From: Hydractinia symbiolongicarpus
Lineage: Eukaryota > Cnidaria > Hydrozoa > Anthoathecata > Hydractiniidae
NCBI RefSeq assembly: GCF_029227915.1
Contig: NC_079884.1
Span: forward strand, 21,764,001-21,824,000
Direction of reading: 5' to 3'
Length of the DNA stretch: 60,000 bases
The notes beneath the pieces were generated by a model. That model searched no databases. It saw only the letters and a list, made by a program, of their open reading frames with translations, and had not been told where the DNA came from. A program made the position numbers and the translations under genes. Below, piece by piece: positions 50,201 through 60,000 of this stretch. Position 1 is the stretch's first letter. Every line of letters begins with the position of its first letter.

Positions 50201-50567
50201 AGCTTTAGAATTCGCTTACTCACAATCCCCGAGATTTTTGCAAGGTACCGTGATGGGCTTGTTTTTATTTGCGTCTGGTATCGGCGCCATGTTAGGATGC
50301 GTTTTGGTCGAAATTTTCAACACATATTCAAATTGGTATTGTGACGATATAAACTCGTGCCGTTTGGAATATTACTTTTATTCACTGGCTGTTGTTGTTT
50401 TTATAAACTTTTTATTCTTCGTGTTTATCGCTGCTAAGTACTCATATGTGAAAAATTATGCTATTGGTGGCACGCCCCTAAGAGCGTCGAGGGAAAGCTT
50501 GTTTGAACATTCACATGAACCACGTTGGGACAGACGGTCTCCTGCCGTTAGTGAAGGTCATATTTGA
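47259..50567 (+). CDS. SLC15A4: SLC15 family (POT) proton-coupled peptide/histidine transporter, SLC15A4-like
   Basis: Multi-pass H+/oligopeptide symporter; SLC15A3/A4 members export histidine and peptides from endolysosomes. Four exons, 47259-47478, 48429-49126, 49633-50017 and 50203-50567, sum to 1668 nt (555 residues; human SLC15A4 is about 577). The POT proton-coupling motif ExxER is ETCERISYY (36-44). The second family signature is FFNWFYWLINFAS (from 169). GTGGIKAN, KPPNG, VPQYALIGSSEVF and LEFAYS(Q)SP also match SLC15A4. Hydrophobic segments fit a 12-helix fold, with a long hydrophilic loop at about 230-275. The start ATG follows an acceptor-like TTTAG at 47241-47245, so a 5' untranslated exon is likely. 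The N-terminus is acidic and lacks the dileucine sorting motif I would expect in human SLC15A4. Family assignment is firm; A3 versus A4 is not resolvable by eye. Confidence 0.9.
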
Positions 50568-52519
50568 TAAAATAATGTTTAATTTTTTTTCACCATCTTC
50601 GTCCGATTGGATATATTTATTGTGACCTAACGAAACAAAGACGGGGCGACGGAGAATTTTATTTTAATGCGCATGTGCAGATCAGGGTAGACTCCCAAAA
50701 CAAAGTTGGCGCTCACCCTTCGAATTCAGAAAACCATTTCGAGCTTATGGGTAGCATGTCGAATATTTTAACGAAGTTACAGCTGATAAAAGCACGCAGA
50801 AAAGGCGGTTTTAAGTTATTTTTTTCTAAATTTGTGTGTTCAACAGCTCATTGAATTGTCAGTTTCTTTGTCAGTTAGGAATTTTTTTAAAATTTTGACA
50901 GTAGCCATATTTGCTTTGATTTTATTTCCCGTTGTCGCCTTCGTTTAATTTTTCGTGATCAATTTTTGGCGCGTTTTTCATATAACGGGCTTTTATGAAA
51001 AGTTATTGACAACGTCGTTGCAGAAAGTTCCCGTTTTTGTTTCGTGAAGTCCCTATAGTTACTTCGTTGTGAACAGAATTGTGCCGGGTTTAAAAGTAAT
51101 TCAATTCTCATTGCAAGATTATATTGCTTCAAAAAAGAAAAAGAAAAACATTCAGAACTTTCAGCCGACAAAGGCTTGCTTTGATAAGAACTTTCCTAAC
51201 CAACTAGGTATTCTAACTGGAACGAGACAGTGCAGGTAATGAACTACTATTTAATAAAAAAGTTACAGAGACTGTATTTAAAATGAGAAATATATATTTT
51301 AATACTTTTAACTACTGTATTCTCTTTCTCGCTTTACTCCATGCGTCAGCTTTCACACGTTATGTTATCGTGTTAAGCCCGCTGATGTGAAAATCACATC
51401 TTAATGCCTGTACCATACTAACTAAGGAGTCATGTGATTTCATGTTTTCATGTTAATTTGCAATTTATAAGAACTAGGGGCATAGAAAAAATGAGAGTTT
51501 AGAAAAAAAAACATTTCATTAAATTATTCTGCAAGTCTGTTTCAATATTAATTTTCCGAAATTTCCAATTTCCTGTATGGAATGCATTTGTCTGTCTTTT
51601 TTATTTTGTTCCTATCATATTTTGTGGTACTTCGCAAATATAAAATTCCAAAGAAAATTGGGGTTCAAAAAAAAAAGGGAGTAAGGGCAAAAGTGGCTTC
51701 GCACTACTGGAATTATGTCATTGCAATGCATCTTCGCATTAACTCGCACCAAGTATAAGTTTTTAAGAAACAAACGGGGATCTCAGTAGTGTTTTCATAA
51801 CGTTCATGTCGTTTTTCCCGACTAAGAAGGCTTATTCGGGTCGAGGAAAAGTGCAAACATCAGTGGTGACATTATCGTGTTGTCTCCAAGCCCTATAATT
51901 GTGATTGTGTTTTCAATAGCTTTTTTTAAAGAACCCAACTTTCGGTACAGTGTTAATACGAGTACCCAATCTCGCTAAATATAGCCGTTTTACGTGTTTT
52001 AGGACTGTAAATATGCGTTGGCTTACAGCGCCCCGTGGATCTCAGCTATTTCGGCAACTCGCCTCGATCGTTGATTGTCACTAAAATCTCAAAATCTACC
52101 ACTATGCCTAATCCCCCCCCTCACTTTGCAAATTGTGGCGCCGCTCCTGCCCAACCATATATCCGGGGCTTTTTTGGCAATCATCACTGGTGCTACGCTT
52201 ATTGTTCTTCTCGTTGTCAGAGATTCAAAAAAGAGAACTGGAGGGGTTGCACGAATATCGCGAGGGAAGAAAGTTTTGCTGCACGTATTTTGCAAATCGC
52301 AAATAAGTTTTTTCTATTGGAGGTACCACAAACCAAAGAAGGTCTAATATGTGAGTCCTCCTTGTCAATCATTCCAATTTCATTCCTAGGGAATTCAATG
52401 TATCAAGTCCTCAATATAAAAAATACAAGAACTTCTAGGAGCGAGGTTGCCTTCCTTACATTACGCGGTTTGCGACATAATTAGGACCGCGGGTCTGTGT
52501 TTTGTCTTCTTAGCGGCTG

Positions 52520-52560
52520 CTGTGATTGGACAAAATCCTTACCCGCGCCAATTTTTCGTA
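52520..52560 (+). promoter_or_regulatory. Candidate KIF23 promoter: CCAAT box plus E2F-like site
   Basis: TGATTGGACA (inverted CCAAT) at 52523-52532 is followed 12 bp later by CGCGCCAATTTTTCG, an E2F-like sequence. This combination is usual at mitotic-gene promoters. The gap of 2.3 kb to the KIF23 ATG would need a 5' untranslated exon, and the KIF23 ATG does follow an acceptor-like TTTTTTGTAG. Confidence 0.3.
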
Positions 52561-54398
52561 ATTTTCGTAAACAAATAAATTTTTATGATTTTGATGGCAA
52601 ATGGGTTGAGTTGATGACAAATGGGTTTGTCATGCGATCTTCTTACTCCTTTTTTTGTACAAAGAAGTTGTTAATATCTACAATTTGAAGTCGTATTATA
52701 CGTTTCTGTACAGTTAGTAAGCTATACTATATCTAACTAAAAGTGCTCATTAGAGTGTGGAATATGAACTGTGTAATTTTAGCTACCTCTTTCTCAGTAA
52801 ATTATAATGCTGTGCATAGTCATGTTTTTGATTGGGTGTCCCTACTCTCCAGTGGGGGATTCGAAGTATCGTATGTAGAGAAATGGTTTTGTGTGGGTAA
52901 AGGGATGACCTAAGAAACAAGGGCTTCATCAGACGCACAGGCCTTGTTTCTTATACCGCTTTCTGCTCGGGTAGTGAAATTGATCCGTGATAGAATCAAA
53001 ACAACCCGACCTGGCGTAAGCAGTCGGTCATTATGAAGGGTCTGTTTATAACGAAAGGGTTACCTCTATATAATTCTTTCTCGATTTGTTTGTTGGTCAT
53101 GCTTAACAAATTTGGTTAGTGATTAATAACAAACCATGAGCGATTATTAGCGAGGTGAAAAAGGAAAGGGAAAAAATGTGCCATCTTGTTGCTAAAGAAG
53201 ACTAAGTCACATAATTTTATGAGTGAATATAATTGGTAGGTGAAAGGCACCTGCACTGATTAAACTAGGTTATGTTAGCAAAAGATATTAAATATATAAA
53301 ATAAAATTATTATTCAGTATAGGCGAACCCACCCCTTTTCTTTTACAAAAATATCAATGAATGGCGTATATAATATGATAGTGATGATGCACTAGTAGGT
53401 TTTGCTCCAGTGGTAGTATAAAATATCTTCGTGTCACTGTTGTCAAAATGACAATTGTTTTTCCTTTCGAAATATGCTTATCTCATTTGCTGTAAGCAAG
53501 GCATGTGGTTTATTAGCCATAACTTGTTAACAATCAAATTTGAGATCAAGATACTGAAAGAGAAGTATAGCTAGATGTCTTGCCAATGTTTACAAAAGTT
53601 AAAAAGTTTGCGGTTTTTGTGCACATGCGCAAGCATTTCTGTAGGCAGAAAATATAAACAACAGACCACAATAATAAAAAAAATCCATCCAAAAAAGAAA
53701 TATTCGCTTAAAATTACTGAAATCTTTTAAGAGGAATTAGAAGAATATAGTTAAAATTTAATTCCAGTTCATCTTGGATCTTATGCTTTCCCAAAAAATC
53801 TTTAATTTGCATTAATAACCATTTTACTGTGCGAGTCCTGCTTTTTTACCTACACAAAAGTGCACACATGCCCATTGTTCAACAAAAACAACTATGCCAT
53901 GCAGAAAGTGGTCTATTCAATGCTGCTCAAGTTAATCATAGTTTAAAGACAAGACGAATTGTGACAAGCAATGCAAATTTCTGAATTTTTTAGTCTAAGG
54001 GTTTGGCAGAAGAGCAAGTCTGTCTCAACATCCCATCAGGGTCCCCAAACCCTGTCAGACAAACTTCCAAGGGCTAAATGCTGTCTATTAACTTTAAGAT
54101 ATCAAGATAAATGCCTGTATGGAAAGAATTGATGGGGGTGGCAGTGACTTCACACTATAAAATGCATAGAAATGCTAAATAAATACAGCAGTAATTTGTT
54201 CTTTGTTTATGGCATTACCTTTAAATCTACCCTAACATAATAAAATTTCAATGTCCTTGAAGAAATATGAAAATGTCCTCGATTCTTCTTATTTGTGTTC
54301 ATGAGAAAACTGTTATCTTCTCAAAACAAAAGTTAAAATTGCTCGTCATTGTTTTCATCAAATATTGTGTCTATAAAAAGAGTAAATAGATGTGAATA

Positions 54399-54609
54399 AT
54401 TTACATGGCTAGCCTCGCAAATATGGTTAAATATACCCTGTCTATTATTTAAAGAAGGAGCCATGGCTTAGGAAGTCCTAAAGTATTTAATGCTTATTTT
54501 AGCTACACATTCACAAGGTCTGCACTCTACTGTGCAACATTCAACAGGCCACATAGTGTGCCATCTTCCGAATTTTTCTTACATGACGTGGCTTCACCTG
54601 GGGCTATGC
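54399..54609. repeat. Dispersed repeat, copy 2
   Basis: The same element as 39249-39480, in the same orientation and more deleted. It starts TTTACATGGCTAGCCTCGCA and ends near GGGGCTATGCTAAG. Confidence 0.7.
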
Positions 54610-54838
54610 TAAGCAAAAAGTGCGAGATTTATAAACACTAAGCAAAAAACACGAATAAAGTGGAAAACTTATGTAACATTAAATGCTAGTGGCTAACTTT
54701 TGTCAGGCTTGCAGACTTGCAAAACCCCACAAAACAGGACTATTTTTTTTGTTCCCCTTGTAGCTAATATATTGTTTTTGTATAATAAAATATTTTGCAC
54801 AAATTCAATTCCAGTTTTTTGTAGTTTAAATTTAAAAC

Positions 54839-57800
54839 ATGTCTCGAAATGGCATACTTAAAACACCTGGGCGCAAAACTACCCCATCTTCAAAGTTAAA
54901 AGATCCCATTGAGGTAGGCATGTTATCTAGCCACTATTCTTTTGAGTTTGGATTGTTGTTTCCTTGTTTAAATCACTCTTTTAGTGGATAGTTTTACCAA
55001 GTTTACTGATCTTAATAGATCAATTTCTTTCTATATTCTAGGTTTTCTGTCGTGTACGACCACTAAGTCCATCTGGTGAAGAATCTTGTGTAGAGATTTG
55101 TAGTGATAAAATTGTACAGTTAAATGCACCAAAGGTATAAGAATTAGTATATGGTAATCATATTTCGAATCAAAATTATTCTATGGATCATGAATGTATA
55201 ACACGCATGTGGTATATAATACTCCAGCATAAATAAAGGCATGTGTATGTTTGTGATCTTTTTTTGTCTCATGTTTTTTTTTAAATACCGTATTTTCAGG
55301 TATATAACCCGCTAACATGAGTGTAATGCGTAAAATTCAACTTTTGTTGTTTAATATAAGATTTAAATATTTTTCCTTTTACTAACAAATCTGCTTTTAA
55401 GATGAAAAACTTTGGTTAATGTTGTTGTGATCTTTTTCTTACTGATTTTGTTTTTTGATTGTAAAACAACTTAAATAGACCAGTAATTTTAAATTCTGGT
55501 CACTACTACCATCAGGGATAAAAAAAATGATGTAATTACTGATTTAACTCTTATTTCTACATTTTTTAAACCATTAAGCTTTTTTAAAATCATAATATTT
55601 TTAATAACACAATGCAGTGAAATAAATGTTCATTTCTTTCACATCACAACTGTGGCTGCATTGGCTTAAAAAATTCAACAAATTGTTGTAAGAATATTTC
55701 TACCACCATTGATTATCTCGATGACAGAAACTTCTAAATAATGATTGTGGATGTAAACTTTATCTAATTTTTTGCACTGTTTTTTTTATTACAGCATTCA
55801 AAAACGATCTCTAATCGCATTGAACAGGTATATATTTATATTTTGTAAATTTCTGATATTTATGTAATCTCATTCTCAGATCATGTCTTAAATAAAACTA
55901 TGCCAGAGCTACAAAAAGCACCCGCTAAAAAAATTATGAGTGCTATGGTGTGCGAAAAATCGCACTCGTAAGCAAATTTTACTAGTGTGATGTGAATATT
56001 TGCAAGTGTGATTCACACTTCACTATTTTTTGTTTACCAGAACATTATGTTTTTTAAGCTGCATAACGCCCCTAAAATTAGATTGTTTTGCGTCGGCAAT
56101 AAAAATGCCGACGTGAGATACATTTCAGCTGAAATGGAAATGGAGTACAAGTCCCATTGACCTACCTACCTGATGGTGTACTTCGTTAAGTTAATAGTTC
56201 ACTGCTAACTGGCTTTCTATGTTTCGAGATGAACTCATTAGGAAGTACGTTGAGCACGTGCTCTTTACGAACTGAAGGTCAGGGCATCATTAGGTTGTAT
56301 ATCGCAGAAGTCGCCTGTGACATGCGTCGAAAATGCTTATCACAGACTCAATTGATAGAGTCTTCGCAGAACATCTCTCCTAACAAAACCGAGGGCAGGG
56401 CTGACTTATTGCCTGCTGTGTCTTGTTGGAGAGAGAACTTCCAGACTTCTTTTTAATACGATATACTTTTGTGCACTCTCATTGTGTATGAACAAAATTT
56501 TGTTTTATTAAACAACTTTTTTTAGTATTTATTTTTGGCCTAATATTCACGTCATACTCTCCTTGTGTACAAACAATTATTTGTTTAAAAACAGTTTCTT
56601 ACGTTTTTATATTTGTGGGCCACCAGAAGGTATTTTAATCTTTAGCTACCTGGTGGTGAAAGTATAAAAATACATTTCAATTATTGCGCAACACCTTTTT
56701 TCCTGCTGTTCAAAAAAAGTTAAAAAGATAATCTAGTAAAAATAAAATATTAAAAGGTTTTTTTCTAACAAAAAACAATGAAAAGATGAGAACTAAAAAG
56801 ATATGAAAATCACTTCTAATAAATAACTGATCCGCGTGGGCATACTCAAAATATAGTATTCATACAGAAATAAATTGCATCATTCAAATACGATATCGAA
56901 CCAAACATTATATAAGCCACGGGAATATTGTACGCATAAAATCCTTAAACATATTGAGTAAATCCAGTGAAAAGACCTTACAAAACCCTTAAAATACTCA
57001 AATATCACTGTCACTGTCTGTATCGCTATTAACTGTCCAAAGGCTCATAGGAGTATTTTCATTGTCTTCAGACATGCTACCATCGCTTGGAAACCTTCAT
57101 CCTCTTCTCGGAAATCACATGTCATGTAACAAGCATTAACATGATTTTTAAATGCTTTCCACTCAACAATAACACGGTCACGCTTGAAACCAGCGGCTAG
57201 GAGGGGTAGTAACTGTATTAGTAACAAATGTTTTTGTTTGAGAACACAATGATGACTATCGCTACAAAAGAAAGGTATCCTATCGAAAATATAACCTACC
57301 GTCTTTGTTAGCTCGAGTTAAGACCATTTCCTTGTCACTGCCTGTTTTGCGTGCTTGAGATCCATCAGACAGTATGGACATGAAATTTTCTCTTCGGATT
57401 AATTCTGCACACATTTTGATGACACAAGCGTAAATACAATCTATCAACTGTCTCGCTGTTTTCGAATTATTGTGTTGTATGTATTAAAAATCAAAAGTCT
57501 GGTAACAAAGTTTTGAAATTTAAAACAGATGTATTTCATGTAAAATATAGAAACTCAGATATAAAAAAATTCAAACCGTAATATGAAAAAAAAAATATTA
57601 TACAGGTTCCACAGGTTGAATTTACAATAAATATGATTTCATACCTGTGACCAAACGAACTCCGTTTATTCGCAGAACTTTAACAAAAGTTTTGAATTGT
57701 GTGACAGATATAGTGGGGTGTAAGCACATTTCGTAGGCTGTTCGTACGAGCTTTTCATATGCAAGTTTGCTGGCTTCGTTTGTCATGTGATTTACACGCT

Positions 57801-60000
57801 TCTGCTTTAACGCACCACTGTCCCTGTTTCGGGAGGTTTCATACCGTCTTTTTCCAAAGCAATCTGGTGACCTTGACTTTTATCAATATGTCTGAACAAC
57901 TAAATGAAATATACACAGTTTTGTAAAAAGTACTGGGAATGAGGTTGATAAAAATTATAGAATAAACTTTGTTATCTCTTACTTGATACTTGGACACAAC
58001 ACTTGTACCATTGATGAAAGACGCGGCGCTTGCTTTTACTGATCCTTTCAATTTAGAGAGAATTTCATCTTTGTATTTTGCACATAATTTACACCACATA
58101 AAAGTTACGTATGTCTTATTATTTCTGTTTTATGTCCTATAACTTCTTCTTGTCCATATGATTTAAATGTTGAAAGTTCAACTCGCTTTATCTTTGCTTC
58201 CATGATAATTCAACATCGGAATGAAGTTTTTTTTTTTTTTCGAATACAAACATTTTATCATATAGAACAGGTGATATTCGAAATACGTCACAAGGGATTA
58301 CTGTAGAACAACTCAGTCATTGTTTCAAAATAAAATGTAGCAAGTGAGTGGGATCAATGTGAAAAGAAAAAAAGCATGTGAGCACTTGTTTTTTGTAAAT
58401 AAAGATCAATTATCAAAGTTGAAAACATGAAGAAAATATCTTTGAAACAAAATCAATCACGAAGAGTAATCAGCGTAATAGCCTTTTTCATCGCTCTATA
58501 AAATATTTTAGAAAACAAAAAAATTCACGAGTGCGATAAAAAGCACTCATAACGTTTTTTACGGGTGTGCGGGCGAGTGCGCGTGCAAGTGCGCGTGCGA
58601 TCGCACTCGTCTCAAGGAATGGCCTGCATTCTCCTGTGACAGTTAACTGCACCCAACAATTATTTTTCACTCCCAAAAAAGATTCAGGAGTGATTGTCAG
58701 TAAGCTGTTAAAAATAAATCTAGAAGTGTTAGTATTGTTCCAGGATCCCAAAAACGGATTATTCAAGGCTGGTACCCGAAGCAGGTAACCATATTTTAGG
58801 AAGTTGGTACAGGATACTTAATTAATGTTCCCTTTTGATGTTGTTCTCAGTTGTAGAAATTAGAAGTAGGTTTAAATGCATAATTTCATACAACAAAACT
58901 GTGTCAACATTTTAAGTTTCATCATCATCATCATCATTCTCGGCTTAACGTCCGTTTTCCATGCTAGCATGGGTTGGACGGGGTATATTAATGACCCTCT
59001 TCCAATCTGATCTAGACTGTGTTAGATCTAAACTCAACTTCCTATGTATCAAGTCTGTCTTTATAACCTCCTGCCAAGTTTTTCTCGGTCTGCCTCTGGG
59101 CTTTGCCCCAGGAACTATCAAGTCTCTACACTTTCTTACCCAATTATCCTCCTCCATTCTTTCCAAGTGCCCCAGCCAGTTCAATCTTCTTATCTGGATA
59201 ACATCTTTAATTCTACGGAGACTTAGTCTGCTTCTTAGCTAATCCGAACTCTTTCTGTCTCTCAGACTGGCGTTACACATCCACCTAACCATTCTCATAT
59301 CATTCTTTTCTAAACGGTCAAGATCTTCCTGCTTCACTGCCCATGTCTCACTACCCTACAACATAACACTTCTTACACAGGTCTCATACTTTCAGTACAT
59401 TTTTCATTTGTTTGTAACCCTATGACGTTTTCCAATTTTATCATTTGATGACAAAGGAACATTATTCAGTACGAAATTTATCTGCCCTTAGAAAATATAT
59501 ACTTCTATATACTTTTATTTTGAAGTTAAGGAAATTATAGACTAACCTTTACCATGGGTAATAGATGTTTTAGGTATCTCTAAAAAATGCTTAAATGGAT
59601 ATGCAAAAAATTAACATTTAAGGTTTTGCATAAAGATCAAACATAACTAAAATAAACTGGTATACTGATAACTTGAATCTACAACAAACCACAAAATAGT
59701 TTGACTGACCTATCACAAAATTATGATTCATTTAAGACTTGTGTACTGTCTTGTGAACTCCACCCGAATAATAGGTTAATAAAATGACATTGTCTTCTTC
59801 CAACTTATTTTTTTAACATTAAGTTAATTTAGAATGGTTTTTTCTTAGGTCCGATGCACTTTCAGCAAAGTTTTTAATGAAGACACTTCCCAATGTGAAA
59901 TTTTCGATCACACTGGTTTGCCATTGGTGGAAGATGTTTTAAATGGAAAAAATGGATTATGTTTTATGTATGGCATTACTGGATCTGGTAAAACACACAC
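54839..60000 (+). CDS. KIF23: Kinesin-like protein KIF23 (MKLP1, centralspindlin motor), 5' end, cut by window edge
   Basis: Plus-end motor that forms centralspindlin with the RhoGAP RACGAP1/CYK4 and bundles midzone microtubules in cytokinesis. Four exons are visible, all phase 0: 54839-54913, 55042-55134, 55795-55827 and 59849-60000 (continuing). They encode about 117 residues. The short basic N-terminus has KTP and TTP sites (LKTPGRKTTPSSKLKDP) and LKDP aligns with human KIF23. FCRVRPL (27-33) opens the motor. FSKVFNEDTSQCEIFD, LVEDVLNGKNGL and the P-loop YGITGSGKT (108-116) follow; human KIF23 has a similar GVTGSGKT, unlike the GQTGSGKT of most kinesins. The third intron is 4.0 kb and carries mobile-element debris. 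The rest of the motor and the tail lie beyond 60000. Confidence 0.92.
55918..58610 (-). mobile_element. Decayed DNA transposon with long imperfect terminal inverted repeats, in KIF23 intron 3
   Basis: The left end (55918-55980: CACCCGCTAAAAAAATTATG, GAGTGCT, then ATCGCACTCGT) recurs inverted at 58519-58570 (complement: CACCCGTAAAAAACGTTATG, GAGTGCT, ATCGCACTCGT). Extra GTGCGCGTGC(A/G) and ATCGCACTCGT sub-repeats extend to about 58610. Between them lies a broken minus-strand gene with a TTF/BED-like zinc finger. About 2.7 kb. The gene type points to a hAT-like element; termini and target-site duplication are not resolved. Confidence 0.65.
57001..58099 (-). pseudogene. Broken transposon gene with C2H2-like (TTF/BED-type) zinc finger
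   Basis: From 58099 downward: MWCKLCAKYKDEI (CxxC) continues to VSKYQ at 57983. An 83-nt GT-AG intron then joins in frame to LFRHIDKSQGHQIALEKD from 57899 (HxxxxxxH), giving a CCHH finger like those of hAT-derived proteins such as ZNF862 and C17orf113. The frame then breaks; EASKLAYEKLVRTAYEMCL resumes in another frame. A further block at about 57300-57465 reads FMSILSDGSQARKTGSDKE, typical of the same family. The 3' block near 57001-57227 also changes frame before an acidic end (NSDTDSDSDI, stop). Several frameshifts make it non-functional as it stands. Similarity is recalled by eye, so the exact family is tentative. Confidence 0.7.
58917..59400 (-). mobile_element. 5'-truncated, dead LINE (non-LTR retrotransposon) 3' end
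   Basis: Read on the minus strand, this is the C-terminal end of a reverse-transcriptase ORF: RRLNWLGHLERMEEDNWVRK, GRPRKTWQEVI and RPTHASMENGR before the stop. It is followed by a short GATGAT-type microsatellite tail (58920-58937), as in many LINE 3' ends. Two in-frame stops upstream (about 59240 and 59355) and the loss of the RT core show it is inactive. The left edge near 59400 is approximate. Confidence 0.85.

Larger units (their letters stand above)
50568..54838. other. Intergenic between SLC15 and KIF23
   Basis: No gene is recognised. Overlapping frames at 52035-52484 and 52075-52347 include one possible membrane helix, but nothing identifies them. A GC-richer patch at 52480-52590 has an inverted CCAAT box and an E2F-like site and may be a KIF23 promoter. 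A copy of the dispersed repeat lies at 54399-54609. Confidence 0.55.

Noticed and set aside
52035-52484. Overlapping frames of 149 and 90 codons, one with a possible membrane helix
   Set aside because: No family resemblance, no supporting splice or start context, and two conflicting frames. Kept as non-coding.
58567-58788. Frames rich in Ala/Arg/Ser repeats on both strands
   Set aside because: They are translations of the GTGCGCGTGC terminal sub-repeats of the transposon, not a protein gene.

Overview
The window is eukaryotic, animal genomic DNA. It is very AT-rich, its genes are split into many small exons with GT-AG introns, and its proteins are animal orthologues (kinesins KIF14 and KIF23, nucleobindin, an SLC15 peptide transporter). 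Small inverted-repeat elements are common and one AT-AC (U12-type) intron is present. A cnidarian, perhaps a hydrozoan, would fit. That is an inference from base composition, intron style and repeat types, not a proven assignment.

Layout. 1-2493 (+): last two coding exons of a proline-racemase-family gene whose 5' part lies outside the window, with a small inverted-repeat element upstream. 2494-8770: non-coding. 8771-29764 (+): complete KIF14 gene, 38 coding exons and about 1495 residues, with N-terminal tail, kinesin motor, FHA domain, coiled coil and C-terminal region. 29765-34634: non-coding, with repeats. 34635-40461 (-): complete nucleobindin gene, convergent with KIF14, with two alternative copies of one EF-hand exon. 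40462-47258: non-coding, with two inverted-repeat elements and an 84-87 bp tandem repeat. 47259-50567 (+): complete four-exon SLC15 (POT family) transporter, closest in my reading to SLC15A4. 50568-54838: non-coding. 54839-60000 (+): 5' end of KIF23/MKLP1, running off the window inside the P-loop exon. Its 4 kb third intron holds a decayed DNA transposon with a minus-strand zinc-finger/transposase-like gene, and a dead LINE 3' end.

How the genes relate. KIF14 and KIF23 are both cytokinesis motors of the central spindle and midbody, and here they lie about 25 kb apart on the same strand. The genes between them (a secretory-pathway Ca2+-binding protein and a probable endolysosomal transporter) have no evident functional link, so co-location may be chance. 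The observations most worth following are the frame-enforced mutually exclusive EF-hand exons in nucleobindin, the AT-AC intron in the KIF14 motor domain, and the catalytic-type cysteine in the proline-racemase-family gene.

All splice sites were placed by eye from GT-AG (or AT-AC) signals, reading-frame phase and protein similarity recalled from the families. For the three complete genes the summed coding length is divisible by three with no internal stop. No transcript or database search was available.
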